In this document: in pieces, positions 53,478 through 63,192 of the stretch
Position numbering within the stretch: position 1 is the stretch's first letter
Layout: every line of letters begins with the position of its first letter
From: JAEUKA01 sp044228505
GTDB lineage: Bacteria > Myxococcota_A > Polyangia > Palsa-1104 > JAEUJZ01
Reading direction: 5' to 3'
Length of the DNA: 64,000 bases
Assembly (NCBI GenBank): GCA_044228505.1
Contig: JBGAUT010000019.1
Coordinates: 42,984 to 106,983, forward strand
Notes under the pieces: model-generated
The model's input: only the letters and a program-made list of their open reading frames with translations
What the model was told of the DNA's origin: nothing
Databases searched by the model: none
Translations under genes and position numbers: made by a program

Positions 53478-55148
53478 ATGGCATCTGGTTTCGGCTCGAT
53501 TGTGGCGCGCTACCGACGACTTGGGTTTGGTTTGTCGCTGCTCTTGCCGCTGGGCTGTACAGCAGAGCCGGTCGCTACTCTGTGTCCCGTGGTCAGCCGC
53601 AGTTGGGAGCAGGGCGGCGAGTCCATCCGCCGTCGCAAGCTTGATGTTCTGTTTGTCATCGACAACACCGGAAGCATGGCGGCAAAACAGTCCGCTGTTG
53701 TCGCCTCGATGCAAGCGTTCCTGGGTGTTCTCGATCGTGAAGGCCATCAGACGGACTATCACATCGGGTTTGCGACCACGGACGTCGGCTCGTGGGTGGC
53801 ACCAGAGCAACCATGGACGATGACAGCGGGAGCGTGTGATTCGTTTGCTGGGGATGACGGAATCCTGCAAGCGGTGTCTTGTCTCGACCGCAAGACTGGA
53901 TCGGCGGTGGCGACGCAGGCGTGCAGTTCGCTCTGTCCGGATCGACGGTTTCTTCCGATGGACGGCACCTCATTCCTGAGCGGCTATCGCGGCTTTCACA
54001 ACGTTCCATCCGCCATGGAGCTTGATCCGAAGACCGGAATGATGATGGACCGGGGCCCCGAGTACGCGCTGCGCTGCATGGGGCTAGTGGGAGACGGTGG
54101 CTGTGGCTTATCATCGCCACTCGAAGCGATGAAGCGGGCTCTCGATGGTCATCGGCCCGAAAACCGAGGATTCCTGCGCGAGTACGCAACCCTCATGGTC
54201 GTCATCGTTACGGACAAGGACGACTGTTCGGTTCAAGCATCTCGGCGTACGGAGAACGACCCCCACACACGCAACTGCCCAAGTCCGGATTCCGAGGCGG
54301 CAGCGGACTGCTTTGACCCGGCGTTCCGTTGCCTGGCGCGCAACCTTCGCTGTGCTGAGCCGCTCAACACCGCTGGGTCCAAGACGGGTTGCCAGGAGCG
54401 AACCGACAGTTACCTAGAGCCGGAACAGAACTATGTGGACTTTCTGCGAACCATAAAACCCCAACAGAACTTCACGATCATCGGGCTGTGGCCGGAGCCC
54501 TCGATCGATAGAGGCGGGCAACTGGTGGTGGTTCAAGATCCCAAGATCGCAGGCTCGGCGGGACTTAGCACGGCAGGTGGTGGCCAGGCTGCGTGTCAGT
54601 CGTCATCGGACCCAAACATCGTGGGACAACCGCAGTTCCGGCTCAATCGCCTGATGTCGCTTGTGACGAGGCCAGGGAACCCACCGTGGACCGGGAGCAT
54701 CTGTGAGCCGCAGAACTATCAATCGGTTCTCACTTCTCAACTCGCAGACACTCTCCTTTGTTATCGGCCGCTTGGCGATCTGCCCCAGATCCCTCTGCGT
54801 CATGAGGATGGGACTCCGGCTTGCGTGATCGGAGACGTAGAGAGGAAGACCCCTGACGCTGTTCCTGCGCGGGCGATGCCGGTCTGTGGTTCACGCTGCT
54901 GTGATGCGATGGGCAAAAAGCAGCCCCGCTGCTACGGACTTTGGAGTGATGAAGTGGTGTCTGCATGTGCCTCTGAACCAGAGTCCTGCTACTGTATCGT
55001 CCCTCCAGAATCCGGTGACAGTGGGACGAAAGCGCGTTACGGAGTCTGGCGTCCGCGCAACGCGGAAGGGCCTCCCGGAACCAGCGTCAACATTCGCTGC
55101 GCCATGCAAAGCGAATCCACCTGCATGAACCCCCCGGAATCGCACTGA
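53478..55148 (+). CDS. VWA-domain lipoprotein, copy 1
   Basis: 556 residues with GAGGGGG upstream. Lipobox LLLPLGC, Cys at 27. Residues 55-320 form a von Willebrand A fold with a MIDAS-like DNTGS at 62-66 (DxTGS rather than DxSxS), and VVIVTDKDDCSVQ as the later acidic strand. Multiple cysteines (about 24) suggest disulfides. It binds a metal and probably a protein ligand at the cell surface. It is paralogous to the gene at 56464-58191: shared blocks include DKDDCSVQ/DEDDCSVQ and LRCAEPLNTAGSKTGC/LKCNEPLTSTGTKTGC. Confidence 0.85.
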   Translation: MASGFGSIVARYRRLGFGLSLLLPLGCTAEPVATLCPVVSRSWEQGGESIRRRKLDVLFVIDNTGSMAAKQSAVVASMQAFLGVLDREGHQTDYHIGFATTDVGSWVAPEQPWTMTAGACDSFAGDDGILQAVSCLDRKTGSAVATQACSSLCPDRRFLPMDGTSFLSGYRGFHNVPSAMELDPKTGMMMDRGPEYALRCMGLVGDGGCGLSSPLEAMKRALDGHRPENRGFLREYATLMVVIVTDKDDCSVQASRRTENDPHTRNCPSPDSEAAADCFDPAFRCLARNLRCAEPLNTAGSKTGCQERTDSYLEPEQNYVDFLRTIKPQQNFTIIGLWPEPSIDRGGQLVVVQDPKIAGSAGLSTAGGGQAACQSSSDPNIVGQPQFRLNRLMSLVTRPGNPPWTGSICEPQNYQSVLTSQLADTLLCYRPLGDLPQIPLRHEDGTPACVIGDVERKTPDAVPARAMPVCGSRCCDAMGKKQPRCYGLWSDEVVSACASEPESCYCIVPPESGDSGTKARYGVWRPRNAEGPPGTSVNIRCAMQSESTCMNPPESH

Positions 55149-55190
55149 GTGCGGACAGACATTCCTTCAGGCCACGTCCCAGGACGAGGT

Positions 55191-56367
55191 TCAGGGCTTG
55201 GCGACTTTGAGCACGACTCCGGGGTTGCTTCCGCTTGTCCCATAGATGCTGGTGCCATCGACAGCGATGAATCCCATGATGCTCTGTCCCGTGGAGACTG
55301 CACTCGGAGTGCCGCCGGCGAGCGGTAGCATCATCACGGCTCCAGGGTTTCCGGGATTCGTCCAGTAGACGCTGGTTGCATCCACAGCGAGCCCGGTTGG
55401 TACGGACTGGCCCGATGCCAGTGTGGTCGGGAGGCCGCCCCCGATGGGTAGCTTCCTGACCGCATCGTCTGTCGTCCTGTACACATGCGTCGCATCGACT
55501 GCAATGAGTGAAGGTCTGTTCTGTCCAGAGGCCAGTATGGTCGCCGGGCCTCCAGCGATTGGCACCTTCATCACGTTGCCGGGGTTTGTATAGGTCGTTC
55601 AGTATGCGTTGCTGGCATCAATGGTCATGGCCAGCGCAAACACCTGTTCCGAGGCAAGTGTTGTGGGACTGCCTTTACCGATAGATAGCTTGGTCACCGT
55701 TTGAGTAGCGGAGGAGGTAAAGTACACGCTGGTCGCCTCCACGGCGAAGAACTGCGGGTTGCCCAGCCCGGAAGCTAGAGTCGTTGTGCCACCACCGGAA
55801 ATGAGCCCCCTTCATCACGGCACCGGTTGGGTTTCCGGAAACCGTCCAGTACACGTTCGTTGCATCATTCGCTAGCAGAAACGGATACCCCGTCGCCAGC
55901 GTAGTCGGTAAGCCTCCGCAAATCGGCACCTTCATCAGAGGGCCGGTACCACTGACCAGCTTGGTCCAGTACACGTTCGTTGCATCCACAGTGATCGCGA
56001 ACGGAGGGTTCTGTCCCGAGGTGAGCGTGACCGGTTGGCAAACACCCGCCACACAGGTTCCACACTGACAGTCGTGGCCACAGCGGTTGCAGTTCTTCGG
56101 GTCACTTGTCAGATCGACACACACGTCTCCGCACTGCGAACAAGATCCAGAGTCCGCATTCGTTGTCAGGCCTGGCATCGAAGAGGGTCCAGACTCCGCA
56201 ATCGCTGTCAGCTCTGGCATTCCAGGAATTTCAGGCAGCCTTTCGAAGCAACCCGCAAGCCCCAGCACAGAGAGTGCAACTCCCAAGCGCGTAGCAGTGT
56301 GATGACAGGAACTTCCTCGCCAACGAGTGGAATGGTTCACGGTGATTGCTGCTTGCGCCATCTTCAA
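55191..56367 (-). pseudogene. Decayed beta-propeller lipoprotein
   Basis: The N-terminal part (55675-56367) has a lipobox VLGLAGC, then a Cys motif CGDVCVDLTSDPKNCNRCGHDC typical of myxobacterial surface proteins, then blades of the form VDATNVYWT with SGQNPP. The reading frame then breaks: an extra T near 55803 shifts out of frame after MKGAH, and at 55599-55601 a TGA replaces the TGG of the repeat VYWT (NAY then stop). After that, in frame to 55191, three more blades remain (VDATSVYWT, VDGTSIYGT). One insertion and one nonsense change make it a recent pseudogene. Confidence 0.8.
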
Positions 56368-56463
56368 GACAGCGCACGTTCAGAATGACACTCTGTTTGG
56401 AAGTCCTGTTCATCCGTAACCATTCTGTCTGGATCGACTGGGTGAGTTCGTTCATCGCGAAGC

Positions 56464-58191
56464 TCAAAAACAAAGGAACTTCGCAAATTGACTCGCTGGT
56501 GGCTGATGCGGTGCATCCTTCATCCACAGTCCGGCCAGTGCGGTAACTTGGCCAGTGGAGTCCTTGCATGAGTACTTCGAGGTGCTGTTCGATACTGCGC
56601 AGTAGCAGTCTCCTGGCTCGTTGGTGCAGGCCGTAACGATTGTAGGATCGTTCGGAACCGGTCTGGCCGTGCTCGTCAGAGGATCGGCTGTGGTCGCGCC
56701 AGCAAACGCCCAGGCATTGCAACAGACCGTACTGCACTGTGGAAGTGACACCCTAGGCACTGCATCTGGAGTGGCAGAATCAACGAGCCCCACGACGCAG
56801 GCGGGCTTGCCGCTCCCATCCGTCCTGATCTTGCTGCCCAAACAGGGGGGCGCGATCTTGTTCACGATGCGCTCCGCGACTCCGTCGAGCACGGGCCCAT
56901 AGCTCTGCGGCTCACAGATGCTCTCTTCCAGACGGACCGATGCGTCGAACTTGCGAATGAACGTAGACAGCCGGAGCTGCGCCTGACCAAAGAAGCTGGC
57001 ATCGCTGGCGCTCTGGCAAGCGGCATTCATTCCCTGTCCACGAATGAGCGCTTCGCTCGAGCACTTGATGCCCGGACCTGGAACACAGACCTTAGCATCG
57101 TAATCGACGACCAGCTTGCCGACCTTGGCGACATCGCTGTTCGGGTTGTCGAGCAGAGTCGGCGTCCAAATGCCGGCGAGCACGATCTTGTTCGACGAGC
57201 GGAGGTTCGAGAAGAAGCGGACGTACTTGTCGACCGACTCGAGGTAGCCGTTGCCGCTTTCGACGCAGCCGGTCTTGGTGCCGGTGCTCGTCAGCGGCTC
57301 GTTGCACTTGAGGTTGTTCGCCAGACAACGGAAGTCGTTCTTCCAGCAGTTGTAGGTCGACATACCGCTCGAGGTGCAGTCGATCGAGTTCGGGTTGTTC
57401 TGGGCGCGGGCGGTCATCTGCACCGAGCAGTCGTCTTCGTCGGTCACGAAGATGACCGCGAGCACGGAGTTCTGCCGCAGGAAGCCGGAGTTGGTGGTGC
57501 TGTGGGAATCGAGTGCGCGCTTGGCCGCTTCGAGCGGAGACTCCAGACTGCAACCGGTGTCACCGAGCATGGCGACGCACTTCAGGGTGCCGATGATGTC
57601 GTTGTTCGGCGCGTTCGTGATGCCGTCTTGTTTCCACAGATAGACATCCCCGTTTCCTGGCTCCAGCTTGGTCGGACAGAGTGAAGTACAGGCGGCTTTG
57701 GCTTCGGGGGACCATGTGCTCTGGTCGCGGCTGGAGCAGGCCTGCTTCTGAAGCTCACCGTCGTTGCCCTTATATGTGTCGCAGCCGGGAGTGTTCAAGT
57801 TGCCGGGCTGGAAGGCGCTATTCGGGGCCTGCTGCGCGCCGATGTCAGTGCTGGTAACGCCGACGTGATAGTTCGAGCCGCTCATGTCGATCTTCCTGAT
57901 GAAGCTGTCGATGGCGGTGACAAGCTGCTTTTGCTTGGGCGTCATCGACGGCGAGTTGTCGATGACGAGCAGGATGTCGACGTCCTGCTTGGCGCGGGTG
58001 GTGGGAAAATCCGGACTGGCCGAGCCAAAGCAGGAGGTCAGAATGGCGATGGCCTCCTGTGACGTTGCCCCCGGAGGAATCGGACAGGAACCCGCCACAT
58101 CCGGTGCCGCACAGGCAGAAACGGACAGAGAGACGCTTGCCAGCAAGAGTGCAGGCAAAAGAGCGCACGAACGCTTCGAGCGAATCATCGG
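56464..58191 (-). CDS. VWA-domain lipoprotein, copy 2
   Basis: 575 residues from the ATG at 58191 (AAGGGGGAATCCG upstream). Lipobox SLSVSAC. VWA domain with MIDAS DNSPS (canonical DxSxS), then VIFVTDEDDCSVQ. The rest matches the copy at 53478 along its length, including the ICEPQ(S/N)Y block and the Cys-rich end (SLPQCSTVCCNAW, DCYCAV). The two face each other across the propeller pseudogene, so a local inverted duplication or rearrangement is likely. Surface adhesion or signalling is the best guess. Confidence 0.86.
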   Translation of the reverse strand, partial: PMIRSKRSCALLPALLLASVSLSVSACAAPDVAGSCPIPPGATSQEAIAILTSCFGSASPDFPTTRAKQDVDILLVIDNSPSMTPKQKQLVTAIDSFIRKIDMSGSNYHVGVTSTDIGAQQAPNSAFQPGNLNTPGCDTYKGNDGELQKQACSSRDQSTWSPEAKAACTSLCPTKLEPGNGDVYLWKQDGITNAPNNDIIGTLKCVAMLGDTGCSLESPLEAAKRALDSHSTTNSGFLRQNSVLAVIFVTDEDDCSVQMTARAQNNPNSIDCTSSGMSTYNCWKNDFRCLANNLKCNEPLTSTGTKTGCVESGNGYLESVDKYVRFFSNLRSSNKIVLAGIWTPTLLDNPNSDVAKVGKLVVDYDAKVCVPGPGIKCSSEALIRGQGMNAACQSASDASFFGQAQLRLSTFIRKFDASVRLEESICEPQSYGPVLDGVAERIVNKIAPPCLGSKIRTDGSGKPACVVGLVDSATPDAVPRVSLPQCSTVCCNAWAFAGATTADPLTSTARPVPNDPTIVTACTNEPGDCYCAVSNSTSKYSCKDSTGQVTALAGLWMKDAPHQPPASQFAKFLCF

Positions 58192-58242
58192 ATTCCCCCT
58201 TGCCTCTCCCGGAGAGGCCCTTGTTGCAGGTTCCTGATGCAA

Positions 58243-58712
58243 GGTCTGCTGTAGTCTAACAAAAGTAACCTAGTCACTAGTCCCGTTTGAGCCAAGAACC
58301 TTACGCTCTCTATCGCGATGGAATCCCCGCCAGCAGCACCCCCAGTTCGCGAATCGTTCTGAATGCACCAGTTCCAGACTCTCTCGTATCAAGGATCAGG
58401 GGAGAACTTCCCTGCTTCTGACTGAGCACGTACCGGAGGCCCCCGTGACCCTTACGGCTACTGCTTTGCTTCCTCCATCACCAGCGCGATCGCGACCACC
58501 GATGGAGAACACGAGGCGCAGAACTCGGCTCTTGCTCAGACCTGCCTCCCCCCAAAAAACTGATCCACGGGGACTCGAGAAGAGGATTGGATTGTGCTGG
58601 GCTCCCGCTACAAAGGGAAAGCGCAGCGAATCACGTCTGGCGTGGTGCTGGGCACTGCCCACCCTGGTGTCTGTTGCGAGTAGGCATCCATTCCCCTAGA
58701 TCTAGGGCTGCA
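58243..58712. other. Intergenic region, no gene seen
   Basis: 470 bp between the VWA lipoprotein start and the end of the beta-barrel gene. A frame of 84 codons at 58445 on the plus strand has Arg/Pro/Ser-rich shadow composition and no ribosome binding site. The part next to 58243 presumably carries the VWA promoter. Confidence 0.5.
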
Positions 58713-59747
58713 CTAGAACACTCCCATGACTTCCAGAGATGCGGCCATACTGTTTTCTCCTCGTGAGGAGCGATCAGAAATGCGAGAGAGGAAAAGGTAG
58801 TATTCGCCAGAAAATCCTGCAAGGGCACTGACGGCGAGGTGTGGATGCGCCCAAAATCGTACGCCGGGAGCAATCTCGTACTTCAGGCTCAAGGGGGTTA
58901 CGACCATCGTCGTTGATGACACCGAGCTAATAAAGGAACTGGATGCTCCTGTTCCGACGGGACGCCCTAGACCTAATCGGAAGGAACCGACCAGTTCAAC
59001 TCGCTGATCAGGTGAACGTATCAATACGACCTGAAGGGTCGGTATCACCAAAAAGTTACTACTGGATGTGGCAACGTTAGCCGTAGGAACCGATACCGTT
59101 AGATTGTTGTACTCACATCCTATTCCGAGAAGAATTCGCCCCATCTTATAACCAAGTAGCAGACTCCCGGATAGTCCTCCTGTCGTTGCTCCCTGGGAGT
59201 TGAGGAAAAAGAGTTGGGTGGCGATGCGGCTTTGCAGTACAAACCCTTTTTCAACTTGTCTCGCGTTGGGACTGAGAGTTGTTGAAGGCGGAGTCGCAGA
59301 CCTCATTGCAGAGGGTGTTTCCTCTGATTTCACGCTGGCCGGCAAAGCGGAAGGAGGGCTCGCTGGTGCGACATGAAGAGGTGGCAACGACTGTTGAACG
59401 GGCTCGATTTCTTCGACAGACGCAATGATGGACCATGGAACGGTAACGGACTTGCCATCACTCTTTTGGATCGTCAGTTGCACATCACGCACCTGTTCGA
59501 CCAAGTTTCCTTCGAAACGACGACCATCGAGGAGCGTGATACGTCTTCCCGATCCTTGGGCCGTAGTTCCCTGAGGACGGGCAAAACTTGCGGCAGGCGC
59601 ACTCACGGCAGGCGGTAGCGCAGCAGGAACGCCTATCGAACCGGCATGTTGGTCATCTTTGGCCCCCTGCGCGTATGCCAGTACCGGATTCATGGTTTGA
59701 AGAAGCCACGCTGCACACACGGCCCTCCCAAGCGACGATGAACACAT
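58713..59747 (-). CDS. Exported protein with C-terminal outer-membrane beta-barrel
   Basis: 344 residues. Signal peptide AVCAAWLLQTMNPVLAYAQG. Residues 68-110 are a strand-rich module (RITLLDGRRFEGNLVEQV, VTVPWSIIASVEEIEP) like the small Sm-like/DUF-type sequences found before barrels in myxobacterial envelope proteins. A Pro/Ser linker follows, then from 165 strands of a barrel (SGSLLLGYKMGRILLGIG, VELVGSFRLGLGRPVG), ending EVMGVF with C-terminal Phe. Function unknown. Confidence 0.68.
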   Translation of the reverse strand: MCSSSLGRAVCAAWLLQTMNPVLAYAQGAKDDQHAGSIGVPAALPPAVSAPAASFARPQGTTAQGSGRRITLLDGRRFEGNLVEQVRDVQLTIQKSDGKSVTVPWSIIASVEEIEPVQQSLPPLHVAPASPPSALPASVKSEETPSAMRSATPPSTTLSPNARQVEKGFVLQSRIATQLFFLNSQGATTGGLSGSLLLGYKMGRILLGIGCEYNNLTVSVPTANVATSSSNFLVIPTLQVVLIRSPDQRVELVGSFRLGLGRPVGTGASSSFISSVSSTTMVVTPLSLKYEIAPGVRFWAHPHLAVSALAGFSGEYYLFLSRISDRSSRGENSMAASLEVMGVF

Positions 59748-60022
59748 TCCACTGACCTCCCCAAGACGACACTATCACCACCCTATGTCGGAGTCCATGA
59801 GTAAGGCTGCCATGCTACGCAATCAGAACTGCTTGTGCGTGTCGCTCTCGGAGAACGGCAACGCCGCAAGGATGTTGCTTCCTCGAATGACCACTGAAAG
59901 TGCATGAATCATCAGCACTCCCATTAGGGACATACCGCTGGCCTATCGGCTACGCCGGGTTGTGCGATGTGTTGGACGAGGCTCCCTGCATGATTCTCTT
60001 ACGCAGTAGAGAGGGGTGTCCT

Positions 60023-60580
60023 ATGAGTCGCCTACTTTACCTGTCCGTGAGTCTGCTGCTCCTGTCCCTTGGCTGTCCTACAGAGACGTGTCCTTCCGTT
60101 GGAAGTTCTCCAGACTGTTCCTATCCAGAGTTTGTGGGTGATCCACCTGCCACACAAGCTTCATCGGGAACCTATACACAGCATCTGACCAGCGCTGCAA
60201 TCACAACAGACTGCCTGCCATCGACCATCGATCCGATCGCAGCACGGACGTATCTGGAAGGCGAAACCTACCGAGTCGAGCCGCAAGCGGACGGTGCGCT
60301 CTGCATCGGCCACGACCAGGCTGCGGGAACAGACCAACCACCCATGGGCTGCGGACCAATTGCGTGGAACCGGGGAACCCTGGTTGCGAGATACACCGCG
60401 ACAGACGGAATCTGTGAATGGACGGTGGACAACTCGATCTCAGTGGTTGTGACTGCGAAAAACACCCTGTCCATCTCTTTCATCCAGCAGCGCAGCAAAT
60501 TCCAGCCGTTCATGGCGGCGAAGTGTCTGCAAGTCCAGCCGTGCTCGATATCCTATTCCGCAACGTTGACGGGGCCATAG
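60023..60580 (+). CDS. Predicted lipoprotein of unknown function
   Basis: 185 residues from the ATG at 60023 (GAGGGGTG upstream). Signal and lipobox LYLSVSLLLLSLGC, Cys at about 17, followed by PTETCPS. About nine cysteines in the mature part. No known family. A frame open from 59900 does not begin with a signal-like sequence. Confidence 0.68.
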   Translation: MSRLLYLSVSLLLLSLGCPTETCPSVGSSPDCSYPEFVGDPPATQASSGTYTQHLTSAAITTDCLPSTIDPIAARTYLEGETYRVEPQADGALCIGHDQAAGTDQPPMGCGPIAWNRGTLVARYTATDGICEWTVDNSISVVVTAKNTLSISFIQQRSKFQPFMAAKCLQVQPCSISYSATLTGP

Positions 60581-60901
60581 CGATTACGACACATCGAGGG
60601 GCCAACTGGTTCCCATCTCTGTTGGTCTGACCGGAGAGCAGCAGGGGCGTTGCCCAGTGTCGCGACAGTTCGGTGCGCTGGCCGGTCATTGCGCTATCAG
60701 TCGTGTGCAGTTCCGGCATGTCTGGAGCGGACAGGTCTTGGCGCAGGCATTCCGGCAGAGACAGGCCAGGCAGTTCCTGCAGTAGGGATCCTTGAGTATG
60801 AGGTGGTTGAGTATTCGACTTTCGACTTCCCAACTGATCGGCAAACCGGATGTTAGATGGTCATCCTGTCTGCTCATCGGATTACCAAGCGCGGAGGAGT
60901 T
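60581..60901. other. Intergenic region, no gene seen
   Basis: 320 bp between the lipoprotein and the 3' end of the kinase gene. Short frames on both strands lack ribosome binding sites and homology. Confidence 0.5.
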
Positions 60902-62848
60902 CTAGCGGAGTCCTTGAAAGGGATCTCGTATTTCCGATGGGATGATGAATTTCTGGGGAGTACTCTCGGGTTGAGGTGCCTTTTCTGGGGCTGGGACCGC
61001 TGGGAATGGTTTCTCGCAGGCTTTATCGACATCCGCAATGAGTTCCGACTTTTCTTGGGCTCTCAGCGCGGTGAGTGCATCAGCTAGCAACTTAGCGCGA
61101 TCGATCTTGCCATTATGATCATCTTCAGACCGGATAAGTTGGCAGCTTGCCATGGCGACGATCCATGGACACTTGAACTTTGATTCCCCTGTTCCTGAGC
61201 ACTGAGAACCGAACTTGATTGCGTCGACCCATTGGCCCGCAGAATAGGCGCGGTAGGCACGTCTCCAACTCTCATCTCGCATGAGAGTCCTTTCTGCTGG
61301 TTGTTTCGACTCAGTGGCCTCAGGAGGATCTTGATCTGTGGCCAACGACGCAGCACTCGGTTGCTCCTGATGTGGAATGGGACTCTCTTTTGGGGTGTCG
61401 AGTTTCGCTGAAACAGGAGGAGCAGGGGTACCGCGTGTCTCTGTCGGCTTAATACTGCCTACCGAAGTAGTGCGTACGCTCACGAACAGAGCCAGGCCGG
61501 ACAACGCCACAAACGCCACGATTCCCGGAACCAGGACACGGGTGGGAAATCGACTCTGGTGTTGCCCTGCGGCCAGGGTGACGGTACTGGACGTCGATGC
61601 TCTCCCAAAGCGCCCGTCCGGTTTGGCACTCGCATCTAGGTTGGGAGTTTTCTGCGAAGGACTCAAAGGTGTCACGACGGCCTTTGCCCGAGCGACCTGA
61701 GCAAGTGCAGGCGAAATCGATAGCGCGGTTGGCTCGCCCTCTGGTTCCAGCGGCGCGGCAGTTGAACGCACCAAGTGCACCATCGACAACGGTGTCGTTG
61801 GTCTTTCGGCAACCGGTTCGGGGCCTGAACGCACTACCGGATTTCTCGATGAATCAACAGGCTGGTTTGCAGACTGTGCGAACCGCCTAATCTCCTCCGC
61901 AGTCAGTGCCTCTGTCTGTTGACGAATAGCCGGGCGCACTGCTGATTGCGCCAGTACGGGGGATGACGCGAGTTGATCCAATCGGAGCCCCTGAGTCTGA
62001 CTGCCAACGATCAGATCATAAAGTCGCTGTAGCTCTCTTATGACTTCTTCCATGCCTGGACGCAAGGCGGGCTTTTTTTCTAGCAGTCTATGAACAAACT
62101 CGACAACGGGGCGCTGAAGCAGAGGACAGAACTGGCTCAGTGGTGGTGGCTCCTTCATCATTTGCATGGCCATCACATCACCCGCGTACTCACCCACGAA
62201 CGGCGGCTGACCGGCAAGTGTCTGGTACAAGATCACTCCGAGTGAATACACATCCGAGCGATCGGTTGCCAGCTTGGCTTCCCGGCACTGCTCCGGAGCC
62301 ATATAGGCTGGCGTTCCCATGACCATTCCCGTTCGAGTTTGGTCTCCGAGCCCTTCCGAAATTTTGGCCACTCCGAAGTCCAGTATCTTCACTCGCTCTC
62401 CGCCGGGGAGTTCCGAATCAGGAACGATCATCAGGTTGTCTGGCTTGAGGTCACGGTGTATCACAGAGCGCTGGTGCGCAGCGTGCAGTCCAGAAGCCAC
62501 CTGACGCACGATCCGAATTGCCTCTGAAACGGTTAAGATGCGCAGACGATCGAGCCTCTGCTTGAGTGTCTCTCCTTCCAGGTATTCCATCGTAAGATAG
62601 GCGGTACCAGCAGCGGTGTAACCACAGTCAAAAATGTGAACGATCGCAGGGTGTGCCACCAAGTTCGCAGCTCTGGCTTCACTGAAGAAGCGCTGGGTTG
62701 CGTCCTTGTGCGACGCAATCTCTGGCCGCAGTACCTTAATCGCCGCCCGCCCACCAATGCCGTCGTGGACCGCTTCGTACACCATCCCCATGCCGCCCGC
62801 ACCGAGCAGTTTCACGAGGCGATAGTTGCCGATCTGCTGTCCTATCAT
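60902..62848 (-). CDS. Hanks-type Ser/Thr protein kinase with C-terminal extracytoplasmic region
   Basis: 648 residues. Complete kinase domain at about 8-270: GAGGMGMVYEA, AAIKVL, VIHRDLKPDN, ILDFGVAK, MAPEQC. A long Pro/Ser/Thr-rich juxtamembrane linker (280-440) is a likely phosphorylation region, followed by one membrane segment (VLVPGIVAFVALSGLALFV). The outer part is charged with a short helical tail (SWRRAYRAYSAGQWVDAIKF), perhaps TPR-like. It supplies a full-length comparison for the truncated copies at 36682 and 41784. Confidence 0.94.
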   Translation of the reverse strand: MIGQQIGNYRLVKLLGAGGMGMVYEAVHDGIGGRAAIKVLRPEIASHKDATQRFFSEARAANLVAHPAIVHIFDCGYTAAGTAYLTMEYLEGETLKQRLDRLRILTVSEAIRIVRQVASGLHAAHQRSVIHRDLKPDNLMIVPDSELPGGERVKILDFGVAKISEGLGDQTRTGMVMGTPAYMAPEQCREAKLATDRSDVYSLGVILYQTLAGQPPFVGEYAGDVMAMQMMKEPPPLSQFCPLLQRPVVEFVHRLLEKKPALRPGMEEVIRELQRLYDLIVGSQTQGLRLDQLASSPVLAQSAVRPAIRQQTEALTAEEIRRFAQSANQPVDSSRNPVVRSGPEPVAERPTTPLSMVHLVRSTAAPLEPEGEPTALSISPALAQVARAKAVVTPLSPSQKTPNLDASAKPDGRFGRASTSSTVTLAAGQHQSRFPTRVLVPGIVAFVALSGLALFVSVRTTSVGSIKPTETRGTPAPPVSAKLDTPKESPIPHQEQPSAASLATDQDPPEATESKQPAERTLMRDESWRRAYRAYSAGQWVDAIKFGSQCSGTGESKFKCPWIVAMASCQLIRSEDDHNGKIDRAKLLADALTALRAQEKSELIADVDKACEKPFPAVPAPEKAPQPESTPQKFIIPSEIRDPFQGLR

Positions 62849-63192
62849 TTCATCGTTTCGACGGAGCCATAACGCCCCGGTCCGGACTTAGATGAGCTTA
62901 GGTGCAAATGTTACATGACGTGGGTGGGTTCGGTCTATGCGTGGATCAGGACGAGAGCGAAACTGGCAGTATGGTAATGTGGGCAAATAGCTTTGGCATC
63001 GTCGACAGACTCCCACAAGAACGGCCGCTCCCTTCGCCGAAGACACCCTTAAGCAACCGAGCCCCTCGGCAATACCAGATTCTCATGGCCGATTCCCCAA
63101 CCCGCCCAAGTTCCCCTTGTCGCTGCGGCGTCATTGCGGCATGCTGCGCGCGTGTTTGATGCTGAATCTGCCTCGGTGACATGGAGTTTGGG

